Source of the DNA: Lachnospiraceae bacterium
GTDB lineage: Bacteria; Bacillota; Clostridia; Lachnospirales; Lachnospiraceae
DNA length: 36,394 nucleotides
Reading direction: 5' to 3'
NCBI GenBank assembly: GCA_017431515.1
Contig: JAFRKV010000039.1
Span: forward strand, 1-36,394
Shown here one piece after another: positions 8,391-15,636 of this stretch (its first letter is position 1; each line of letters begins with the position of its first letter). Under the pieces are notes generated by a model. It saw nothing but the letters and a program-made list of their open reading frames with translations, had not been told where the DNA came from and searched no databases. Both the position numbers and the translations under genes were made by a program.

Positions 8391-10135
8391 TTTGCTTCTT
8401 TGCCGCCTTCCAAAATGACACGCGCGGATACAAGGAGCGTCAGATTCCCCTGAATCTCCACCACGCCAAAGCCCATCGGCAGAATAAAATGGTCTCCCCG
8501 GCGAATATAATGTCCGTTCAGCAAACCGTCACCCATAGAAACCGTGATATAAAGATACGTCTGATCCTGCAGGAAAGAGGCTTCCCCCTCTATCTCCAGC
8601 GTAATCATCTCCGTGCGTCCCGGCGGCTGCATCACACCGCCGAAAAGCTCCGGTGCCTGGTGCAGCAGCTCATCCAGCGTCATGCCGGCATAGGCGCCTT
8701 CCGTGATCCAGGACGCGACACTCACATCGCCGCCTTCATCCTGCTCCAAAAAGAGAATCTGCCGTGCTTTCTGGTTGACGGTCAGGGAACGGCCGTTGGT
8801 CTCTATCACTTTTTGATACCAGTAGGCAGAATCCTTCACAATGCGAAGCTGTGAGACAAAGTCCACATATACCAGACCATAACGTCGGCTGTAGCCGGAA
8901 TTCCATTCAAAATTGTCCAGAAAACTCCAGACAAAATAGCCACGGATATCCGCGCCGTCATCGGAAGCCTTCTGCAGCGCGCCGATATAATTATCCAGGA
9001 AAGAAATCCGGTTCGGATCATGGACGCGTCCGTCCGCGGAAATGCTGTCATGGCACGCCACACCGTTTTCCGTGATGTAAAGCGGCAGATGGTATTTTTC
9101 GGAAAGGAACCGCGCGCCCCAGTACAGCGCCGCCGGCGTAACCGGCCAATCCGCGTCCGTATGGGTCGCTCCGGGCTTTTCATCCAGCCTGACCACTTCA
9201 CCGTCTTCGTCCGCCCCCACATAATAACCGTTGTAGATATGATGGCACATAAAATCGAGGGGCTGTCTGATCAGCTTCATATCCTCTTCTTTGATCTCGG
9301 GCATCCAGGGTGCAAACGCCTTGAGCCCGTCCACAGGATAAGTGCCGAAGATCACGGGATCCAAAAACCAGGAAACATTCCACGCCCAGCGCTCACTCTC
9401 CGCATCGATGGAAAAATAGGTTTTCCGTGCCGCTTCCACATCCTCTTCACTGCTGGTCGCAGGGATCGCCACGCCGCAGGTGGGCGCATAGCCGATGGAA
9501 ACCGGCTGTTTTTCATGCCCTCTGAGGGCGATCACCGCCTTGCCATGGGCCATCAGCAGGTGATGCGTCGCAAGGAGCGCATCGGAAAGAGAAAGGGTCA
9601 GCCCCGGCGCGTTTTCTCCGACGCAATGACCCAGCATGATCTCGCATTCCGGCTCGCTGATGGTGATAAAATATTTGACCAGATCGGAAAAACGATCCGC
9701 CACCACCGCCGCATATCCGGCAAACCAGTCCGGACTGTCCGGAGAAAGCCAGCCGCCTCGATGCATCAGGGCCTCCGGCATATCCCAGTGATAAAGCGTC
9801 AGGTACGGCTCGATCCCGTTCTTTTTCATGCAGGAGATCATGTCCCGATAAAAGCGGATGCCTTCCTCGTTGACCTCACCAGTGCCTTCCGGCATGATCC
9901 GCGCCCAACTGACCGAAAAATGATAATGCTTGATTCCGAGCAACCTCATCATCGCAAAATCCTGCGGATAGCGGTGGATCACATCGCACGCCGTATAGGC
10001 ATCTTCCTTCCGCTGGATCTTTCCGGCATCCACAAACGCATCCCAGACATTTCTTCCGGCTCCGTCTGCAGGATCCCTTCCTTCGATTTGATAAGCGCTG
10101 GAGGCCGCACCCCAGACAAAATCTGTACGAAACAT
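8387..10135 (-). CDS. GH1 family beta-glycosidase with C-terminal extension
   Basis: A glycoside hydrolase family 1 enzyme of 582 residues, probably cytosolic since no signal peptide is visible. Residues 1 to about 448 form the (beta/alpha)8 domain: FVWGAASSAYQIEG near the start, the HWDMPEAL segment, the nucleophile Glu356 in YITENG, and WSFLDNFEW at about 403-411. The acid/base motif reads ITISEPE, with Glu161 present but the usual Asn before it replaced by Ser160. Some 130 extra residues follow; the part with MITLEIEG...YITVSMGDG...HFILPMGFGVV resembles the C-terminal beta domain of phosphomannose isomerases (cupin-like). The substrate cannot be told from sequence, and no PTS genes lie nearby. 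It is the first gene of the operon; ATG at 10135 follows a short AAGG. Confidence 0.92.
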   Translation of the reverse strand: MFRTDFVWGAASSAYQIEGRDPADGAGRNVWDAFVDAGKIQRKEDAYTACDVIHRYPQDFAMMRLLGIKHYHFSVSWARIMPEGTGEVNEEGIRFYRDMISCMKKNGIEPYLTLYHWDMPEALMHRGGWLSPDSPDWFAGYAAVVADRFSDLVKYFITISEPECEIMLGHCVGENAPGLTLSLSDALLATHHLLMAHGKAVIALRGHEKQPVSIGYAPTCGVAIPATSSEEDVEAARKTYFSIDAESERWAWNVSWFLDPVIFGTYPVDGLKAFAPWMPEIKEEDMKLIRQPLDFMCHHIYNGYYVGADEDGEVVRLDEKPGATHTDADWPVTPAALYWGARFLSEKYHLPLYITENGVACHDSISADGRVHDPNRISFLDNYIGALQKASDDGADIRGYFVWSFLDNFEWNSGYSRRYGLVYVDFVSQLRIVKDSAYWYQKVIETNGRSLTVNQKARQILFLEQDEGGDVSVASWITEGAYAGMTLDELLHQAPELFGGVMQPPGRTEMITLEIEGEASFLQDQTYLYITVSMGDGLLNGHYIRRGDHFILPMGFGVVEIQGNLTLLVSARVILEGGKEAN

Positions 10136-10183
10136 ACCTTACACCCAAATGAGAACAAGCCATACAATACTACACTATTTTCT

Positions 10184-10212
10184 ATCATAACACTCCTTCC
10201 CGTCTGATGCAA
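10184..10212 (-). promoter_or_regulatory. Promoter of the GH1/YhgE/PBP operon
   Basis: On the minus strand TTGCAT (10212-10207) and TATGAT (10189-10184) are separated by exactly 17 bases, a good SigA-type promoter. Transcription would start near 10177, giving a leader of about 40 bases. It lies back to back with the promoter of the CapA-type gene; only ten bases separate the two -35 boxes, so one regulator could act on both. Confidence 0.6.
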
Positions 10213-10222
10213 AAGCCGTTTG

Positions 10223-10251
10223 TTGCAAGTCGGGGGCAGTGTTTCTATAAT
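10223..10251 (+). promoter_or_regulatory. Promoter of the CapA-type lipoprotein gene
   Basis: TTGCAA at 10223-10228 and a perfect TATAAT at 10246-10251 are 17 bases apart. The predicted start of transcription is about 10258, at or next to the chosen ATG, so the mRNA may be leaderless or start translation at a codon slightly downstream. This also excludes the upstream ATG at 10207 as the start codon. Confidence 0.7.
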
Positions 10252-10257
10252 GAAGTC

Positions 10258-11490
10258 ATGGGAACGCAATTGTACGGGAAAAAGTTACGATTCACGCTGA
10301 CTGTCGCTTTGGCGGCGGGTGCGCTGATGACAGATGCGCTGTTGACGGGCTGCGGAGAAAGCAAGGCAATACCTGCCACGGAAACACGCTCTGTCACGGA
10401 AGCGGATCTTGCGGAATCATCCGTTCCCGAACCGGAAGAACCTGCTGAGCAGGCAGTTTCCGATACAGAAGACAAATCTGATCAGCGTTTGGAAGAGACC
10501 ACTCCTTCGGAACCAGCAGCTGTCACGGAACCGTTTTCCATCACCCTGGCCTTTGCCGGCGACATCAATTTTGACGACAGCTGGTGCACGATGGGCTATC
10601 TCCATTCCCAGGGAGATGATCTGACAAACGTCATCGACCCCGATTATCTTGCAGAAATGCAGTCTGCCGACCTCCTCTGGATCAACAACGAGTTCTGCTA
10701 CAGCGATCGCGGCACTCCCATGGCTGGAAAGATGTATACATTTCGCTCTGATCCCGCGAACGTAAAGTACCTGACGGAAATGGGCGTGGATCTCGCAGGG
10801 CTTGCCAATAATCATGTGTTTGACTACGGAGAGGAAGCATTTCTCGATACGCTGCAGACCTTGCAAAATGCGGGTATTCCCTATGTCGGCGCGGGAATCA
10901 ATCTGGAGGAAGCCTCCGCCCCGGTCTTTCTGGATGCGGACGGCGTCACGATCGCTTATGTGGCGGCTTCCCGTGCGGAAAAAAATATCATGACGCCGGA
11001 GGCCGGCGAAAACAGTCCCGGAATCCTTCGCTGCTATGATATGACGCGCTTTCTTAACTCCATCAAAAAAGCCGCCGAAGAGGCGGACTATGTGATCGCA
11101 CTCCCCCACTGGGGAACGGAATATTCTACAACATTGGAGCAGGCACAGATCGATGGGGCTCGCGCCTGTATCGATGCGGGTGCAGATGCGGTCATCGGCA
11201 CGCACACCCACTGCCTGCAGGGCGTAACCTCTTATCATGAAAGGCCCATCGCATACAGCCTCGGAAATTTCTGGTTTAACGAAAGGACGCTGGATACCAT
11301 GCTCTTTGAAATCCGGCTGAGCGGAATCAAAACCATCGAGCCCGATGACACCTCCTCCGTCATAATCACCGACGTGGATTCCGTGATCCTCCCTGGCAGG
11401 CAATCCGGCTATGTCACAACGATGGCTAAGGGAGCGGAAAAGCAGGAGATCCTGGATGCGATCGATGCGATCTCGCCGGCGGCGGAATAA
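10258..11490 (+). CDS. CapA/PgsA-type metallophosphatase-like lipoprotein
   Basis: A 410-residue secreted lipoprotein of the CapA (PGA_cap) family, related in fold to calcineurin-like phosphoesterases; members are linked to poly-gamma-glutamate capsules. The N-terminus has a KK pair, a hydrophobic stretch and a lipobox LLTGC with Cys32. A linker rich in Glu, Pro and Ser follows, to about residue 90. The catalytic-type motifs are FAGDINFDD, NNEF, LANNHVFDYG, LPHWGTEY and GTHTHCLQG, then SLGNFWF. No capBC genes are present here, so a role in capsule synthesis is not shown. The ATG at 10258 is preferred because the longer frame starts inside the promoter; no clear ribosome binding site is visible. 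Confidence 0.88.
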   Translation: MGTQLYGKKLRFTLTVALAAGALMTDALLTGCGESKAIPATETRSVTEADLAESSVPEPEEPAEQAVSDTEDKSDQRLEETTPSEPAAVTEPFSITLAFAGDINFDDSWCTMGYLHSQGDDLTNVIDPDYLAEMQSADLLWINNEFCYSDRGTPMAGKMYTFRSDPANVKYLTEMGVDLAGLANNHVFDYGEEAFLDTLQTLQNAGIPYVGAGINLEEASAPVFLDADGVTIAYVAASRAEKNIMTPEAGENSPGILRCYDMTRFLNSIKKAAEEADYVIALPHWGTEYSTTLEQAQIDGARACIDAGADAVIGTHTHCLQGVTSYHERPIAYSLGNFWFNERTLDTMLFEIRLSGIKTIEPDDTSSVIITDVDSVILPGRQSGYVTTMAKGAEKQEILDAIDAISPAAE

Positions 11491-11521
11491 AAAGTGCCGT
11501 ACAACGCCGGTAAGCCGCCCG

Positions 11522-11986
11522 CTACAGTTTTTCCGTTTTTTTCAGGTACTCCAGAAACGCCGCGCAGCCTTCACTCACATCGCGCCAGGTCGCTTCAAAA
11601 TCCCTCGTATACCACGGATCCGAAACTTCTCTGGGATGGCCGGTATAGTCCATGACCAGAGAACATTTGTCCTCCGGATCATTTCCCCACAGGCGCAGCA
11701 TATAATGCATATTCTCCTGATCGGTTCCAATGAGATAATCATAGTAATCGTAGTCTTCCCGGGTCATCCTCCGTGCGTGATGCCCGTCGCACCCGATCCC
11801 GTGCTCCGCCAGTTTCTTCCTTGCCGGCGGATACACCGGATTCCCCAGTTCCTCCGAACTGGTGGCCGCAGACGCAATCTCAAACCGGTCAGATAAGCCC
11901 TCTTTCCTTACCAGATCCTTCATAACGTATTCGCACATGGGCGATCTGCAAATATTGCCGTGGCAGATAAATAGCACTCGAATCAT
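11522..11986 (-). CDS. Low-molecular-weight protein-tyrosine phosphatase
   Basis: A cytosolic phosphatase of 154 residues, the usual length for the family. The P-loop CHGNICRS gives nucleophile Cys8 and Arg14, and the general acid Asp123 sits in DPWYTRD. In bacteria such enzymes often act on tyrosine kinases that control capsule or exopolysaccharide, or on other tyrosine phosphates; no partner kinase is seen here. The ATG at 11986 follows GGGGAAAAAGG and begins the family's conserved first strand; the frame upstream of it looks non-coding. It is a single gene convergent with the CapA-type gene. Confidence 0.93.
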   Translation of the reverse strand: MIRVLFICHGNICRSPMCEYVMKDLVRKEGLSDRFEIASAATSSEELGNPVYPPARKKLAEHGIGCDGHHARRMTREDYDYYDYLIGTDQENMHYMLRLWGNDPEDKCSLVMDYTGHPREVSDPWYTRDFEATWRDVSEGCAAFLEYLKKTEKL

Positions 11987-12061
11987 ATCCTTTTTCCCCT
12001 TTTTCACAAATTTCACGCTTTTCCATGATACCGTGATTCGCGCGCCAAAAGGCACATGCTT

Positions 12062-12067
12062 ATTTTA
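12062..12067 (-). promoter_or_regulatory. Possible -10 box for the tyrosine phosphatase gene
   Basis: TAAAAT on the minus strand, preceded by TGC (extended -10 pattern), 75 bases upstream of the phosphatase start. No good -35 box is visible at the right distance. Confidence 0.3.
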
Positions 12068-12144
12068 GCATATTTGTTTTTTTTCATATGAAAAAGCACC
12101 ACCGGTGTTCTCGGCGCTTCGTCTTTAAAAAAACGTGATCTCCG

Positions 12145-12180
12145 TGGTATAATAGTGTTGGTGCTTGTAGAAACGGAGGG
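12145..12180 (+). promoter_or_regulatory. Promoter and ribosome binding site of the STT3 remnant
   Basis: An extended -10 element, TGG then TATAAT at 12148-12153, has only a weak -35 (TTAAAA region, about 12125-12130). GGAGGG at 12175-12180 lies four bases before the ATG at 12185. Transcription signals are therefore still intact although the gene is broken, which points to recent decay. Confidence 0.55.
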
Positions 12181-12184
12181 TTGA

Positions 12185-14056
12185 ATGAAAGATTCTGTGT
12201 CTGTAGGGGAAACAACAGGTAGATGCAACGTGACGAAGCGCAGATGGCTGAAACCGGTGATGATCCTCTGTATCATTGCGTTATCGATATGTTCCCGCCT
12301 GATATTCCACGACCCTCTGATGGCCTACGGCGAAGGTTTCATAGACAGCGAGACCGGTTTGCCATATCTTCTTGATATGGATGGTTACTACCATGTCAGG
12401 ATGACAAATGATATTGCTTTGTACGGACATCCCGGAGAAACCCTGAAGGTGGGAGAACCCTGGGACAGCTTCAGCTTCGCTCCCTCCGGGAGGACCGCTT
12501 CCGACTACAAACCCCTGATGGCGTCGATAGGCATCGCTGTCAACCGAGTGACCTCACTTTTTGTTCCCCAGAGTCTTGATCAGACCGTTTACTGGCTGAA
12601 CATCTTCCTTTCTGCCCTGGTGGTCATTCCGGTCTTTCTCATCGCCTTTGAACTGTGCGGTCTCACAGGGGCTGTCATTGCATCTGTATTGGCTTCGCTT
12701 AATGATATGTATCTAAGCTATACCATGCCCGGCTACTATGATACGGACGGCGTGACCCTCTGGGTTTCCTGCTTTTTCTTTTATTTCGGACTGAAGCTGG
12801 TGAAGGGATGGCAGGAAAAAACAAAAAATCCCTGATCGTCGGCGGCATCGGCGGAATCATCCCCTTCCTTTTTGCACTGGTCATGTTTTTGATCCTCCTG
12901 GTGAGGGTGATCAAAAAGGGCGTCCGGTTTGATCATCTTTTTCTTCTTGTCTGGGCTCTTGTCACTTTTTTGCTTTCCTTCACGGGCAACCGTTTTACTA
13001 TGCTCTTTGCCATTCCGGCAGGGATTCTGGCGGGAAACCTGGCAGGAAAGGTTAGCGGGCTTCTGACAGAAAAGAAGGTTTCGGGCCGGAAAGTTTATCA
13101 GGTGGTGCTTCCGGTACTTTTCGTGTTTATTTTGGTGTTTCCGACGCTCTACAGTGTATACAACATGTACGGTCTGTACAGAGCCGATGCTGCGGCCTAC
13201 GATCCCGAAGAGGATTGGGGCTATCGGCCTCTGGAGGAGAGCCTTTGCAGCATAAAAGAGAAGACACCCAAAGATACGGTTCTAGTCAGTTGGTGGGACT
13301 TTGGATACTTTCTGGAGGAAAAAGGGCAAAGAGGGACTCTCTTTGACGGAGGAAACCCTTCTTTTCATGGACGAACTTCTCTCCGGCAGCAAAAGTGCAG
13401 CAATTGAAAAACTGCGGAAGAAAGACATTTCCGAAGACCGGGCAGTAGAACTGGCTGACCTTTTATTCCCGGAGGATGCGCCCCTTACGGAGTGCATCAT
13501 TACCCCTGATCTGCTCTTGTATTCCAGATGGTTCCCGCTATTCGGAATGACAACGACAGAACAGGATGAAAACCCGATGGAATTTCTCGTGGAAGTGCAG
13601 AATATGCCGGTGGATCTTTCGAAAAGCGGAGAAACCGTGATTGATACCGGAAACGGATATGATTTCATTCTGGAAAGGAATGAGGGTGAATGGTGCGCAT
13701 GGACGTCCCCTGTGGAAGAGGCCTCGGAGGAAGAGGCACCTGAAGAACAGCCCACCTATATCGACAGATTGATCTTCGTGGATCCATACGGAAACATAGA
13801 ATACATTCAGAATCATGATCCTTCCGGGGGAGAGCAGGTCTCCGATGCCGGAGAAGAAGCGCTTCCCTGGACGGCGATCGTGACTGACGACGGGCAGAAA
13901 ACAACACTTTCACTGATGTCTTCTGCGCTTGCCGACTCGATCCTCGGAAGGCTGTATTACCTTGACGGCGCAGGCCTTACGCGCTATCAGACCGAACCGG
14001 AATTCTCAAACGAGACTTTGGTTTACAGAGTCATAAAGGAGTCAGAAGCTTCCTGA
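12185..14056 (+). pseudogene. STT3/PglB-type oligosaccharyltransferase, broken
   Basis: Three frames together look like one membrane oligosaccharyltransferase that would move a lipid-linked glycan to Asn residues of exported proteins. The first (12185-12835) has the first helix, the acidic motif LLDMDGYYHVR, and GYYDTDGVTLW, matching the two aspartate motifs of the first loops. The second (12808-13407) has four helices and the SWWDFGYFLEEKG motif (WWDYG equivalent). The third (13301-14056) has the C-terminal extracytoplasmic domain. The frame changes at the A6CA6 tract near 12817-12829 and again near 13350-13380. The middle helices and the fifth loop with its catalytic Glu (TIxE-type motif) are not found in any frame, so an internal deletion is inferred and the product should be inactive. 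No glycan assembly genes lie near it. Confidence 0.75.
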
Positions 14057-14062
14057 CCCTGT

Positions 14063-14509
14063 TCACAAAGTGCTGTCATCCAGCAGAATCGTAAAAGGCC
14101 CTTCATTTGTCAGTGACACTTTCATGTCTGCTCCGAAGATCCCGGTTTCCACAACCGGGATCTTTTCACGGCATTGTGCGATGATGTACTCGTACAGTTC
14201 CTCCGCATCTTTCGGATTTCCCGCGTCCGTGAAGCTGGGGCGGTTTCCTTTCCTGCAGTCCGCATACAGGGTAAACTGAGAAACGAGGAGCAATGCACCG
14301 TTCACATCCCCAAGGGAAAGATTCGTTTTTCCGTTTTCATCTGCAAAGATCCGCAGCCCCAGCATCTTTTTCAGCATTTTGTCCGCGGTCTCCCTGTTGT
14401 CCTCTTTTCCGATCCCGATGAGCACCAGGAAGCCCTTGCCGATCTTCCCCACGATCTGATGATCCGTCTCCACCTCCGCAGAGGAACATACCTGTATCAC
14501 AAATCTCAT
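14063..14509 (-). CDS. dtd: D-aminoacyl-tRNA deacylase
   Basis: DTD hydrolyses the ester bond of mischarged D-aminoacyl-tRNAs (and glycyl-tRNA-Ala), a cytosolic quality-control step. The 148-residue length is typical. Family signatures are the SQFTLYAD segment (residues 77-84), which carries the cross-subunit Ser/Gln/Phe motif, and the C-terminal NEGPFT motif in place of the more usual NxGPVT. The N-terminus [13 protein letters not shown] is slightly diverged from the common MRAVVQRV. The start codon overlaps the stop of a small upstream gene (ATGA). The gene converges on the STT3 remnant with only six bases between them and no terminator. Confidence 0.95.
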   Translation of the reverse strand: MRFVIQVCSSAEVETDHQIVGKIGKGFLVLIGIGKEDNRETADKMLKKMLGLRIFADENGKTNLSLGDVNGALLLVSQFTLYADCRKGNRPSFTDAGNPKDAEELYEYIIAQCREKIPVVETGIFGADMKVSLTNEGPFTILLDDSTL

Positions 14510-14685
14510 GATGTCTTATTTTTCTCCTTGATCTGCTCCGTCATTTCACCGATCATTTTGTCAACCCGCGGCGATGTCATCTGATCGGAGATCCGGTCAA
14601 AAATGTTGTTGGAATTGGAGCTGTCGCCGTCAAACAGGTTCTCCAGTTTTTCTTTCAGTGTTTCTTTTTCTTTCTTTTCTTTCAT
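14506..14685 (-). CDS. Small charged protein, coupled to dtd
   Basis: A 59-residue reading frame starting with ATG at 14685 behind a GGGGA-type site and ending in TGA inside the dtd start (ATGA). The N-terminal 16 residues are almost only Lys, Glu, Leu and Thr; the rest contains an Asp/Ser/Asn-rich patch and an amphipathic C-terminal helix. There is no membrane segment or signal peptide, and I do not recognise it. The translational coupling to dtd argues that it is real. Confidence 0.6.
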   Translation of the reverse strand: MKEKKEKETLKEKLENLFDGDSSNSNNIFDRISDQMTSPRVDKMIGEMTEQIKEKNKTS

Positions 14686-14731
14686 GTTCTTGCCATCCCC
14701 TTCTTATAAAACTTGGCTACGTGTTTTTCTT

Positions 14732-14737
14732 ATTTTA
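14732..14737 (-). promoter_or_regulatory. Possible -10 box for the dtd pair
   Basis: TAAAAT on the minus strand with the upstream bases TGTGG, 47 bases before the small gene. The same TGTGGTAAAATAA string occurs upstream of the Hpt gene (19966-19971), which supports it as a promoter element. No good -35 is seen. Confidence 0.35.
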
Positions 14738-14763
14738 CCACAAAAAACCGATGTGCAGCACCT

Positions 14764-15636
14764 TCAAACCGGTTCCTTCCGTTCCCTGCGCATGGCGCCG
14801 AGCCACCTGAGAAACGCCACGCCGATGATGATGGCGTATCCGATCACGCTCAAAACCGTCGGGACTTCATGGAAGAACAGAATCCCCCACAAGGCGGCGA
14901 AGATCACCTGCAGATAGTCAAAGACAGAGAGTTTCCTGGCAGGCGCATATTTATAGGCCGTGGTGATGGAAAACTGTCCCAACGCCGCGGACAGTCCTGC
15001 AGCAATCAGGAAAAGAAGCTGCCTGGGAGACATGGGGACGAAATCCACAATGATGAACGGCAGTGTCAAAAGACATGAGAACAAGGAAAAGCAAATGACG
15101 ATGACCGGCGTCGCTGCCCCCTTCCCTGTGGCCCGTCTCACAAAGACATATGCCGTTCCGGCGCCGAATCCGCCGTACAGCCCGATCAACGCCGGCACAA
15201 GCGTCATGTTGCCGGGCGTCGGTCTGATGATAAACAATGCCCCGGTAAATGCGATGACAGTGGCCGTAATATCGAGTTTGGAGGGTTTTTCCTTCAGCAG
15301 CGGGATGGAAAGAAGAATGGCAAAAAACGGAGAAAGTTTATTGAGCATGTTCGAATCCGCCAGCGTCATTTGATCGATGGCATAAAAATTCGCGATCAAC
15401 CCCGTCGTCCCGAATAAACACCGAAACAGGATGTCCGTCCCGAATTCTTTTTTGATCACAAACCGTTCTTTTTTGACGATCAGAATGGTGATTGCAATGA
15501 CCAGAGCAAATGCATTTCTGAAAAATGCCTTCTCCATGGTCGGCAGGTCGCCCGAAAGCCTCACAAAGAATGTCATCAAAGAAAAGCCGATCCCCGCAAA
15601 CAGGATGTAAGTGATCCCTTTCAACTGATTGTTCAC
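14764..15636 (-). CDS. DMT-superfamily (EamA) transporter
   Basis: A 290-residue integral membrane protein with about ten hydrophobic segments arranged as two EamA repeats, typical for drug/metabolite transporters. Members export amino acids, nucleosides or other small metabolites; the substrate is not predictable. FFRNAFAL in the first repeat and FDYLQVIFAALWGILFFHE in the second fit the family. The start is a GTG at 15636 that overlaps the stop of the hybrid histidine kinase gene (GTGA), so it is the last gene of that operon. A link to signalling is suggested only by this coupling. Confidence 0.9.
   Translation of the reverse strand: MNNQLKGITYILFAGIGFSLMTFFVRLSGDLPTMEKAFFRNAFALVIAITILIVKKERFVIKKEFGTDILFRCLFGTTGLIANFYAIDQMTLADSNMLNKLSPFFAILLSIPLLKEKPSKLDITATVIAFTGALFIIRPTPGNMTLVPALIGLYGGFGAGTAYVFVRRATGKGAATPVIVICFSLFSCLLTLPFIIVDFVPMSPRQLLFLIAAGLSAALGQFSITTAYKYAPARKLSVFDYLQVIFAALWGILFFHEVPTVLSVIGYAIIIGVAFLRWLGAMRRERKEPV

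Noticed and set aside
10207-10257. Longer N-terminus of the CapA-type protein starting with ATG at 10207
   Set aside because: It lies upstream of a near-consensus promoter and would put extra polar residues ahead of the signal peptide.
12808-12835. Programmed frameshifting at the A6CA6 tract of the STT3-like gene
   Set aside because: The tract looks slippery, but a shift here would not restore the missing middle helices and catalytic loop, and a second frame change occurs near 13350-13380. Decay, with perhaps a sequencing error in the A tract, explains it better.
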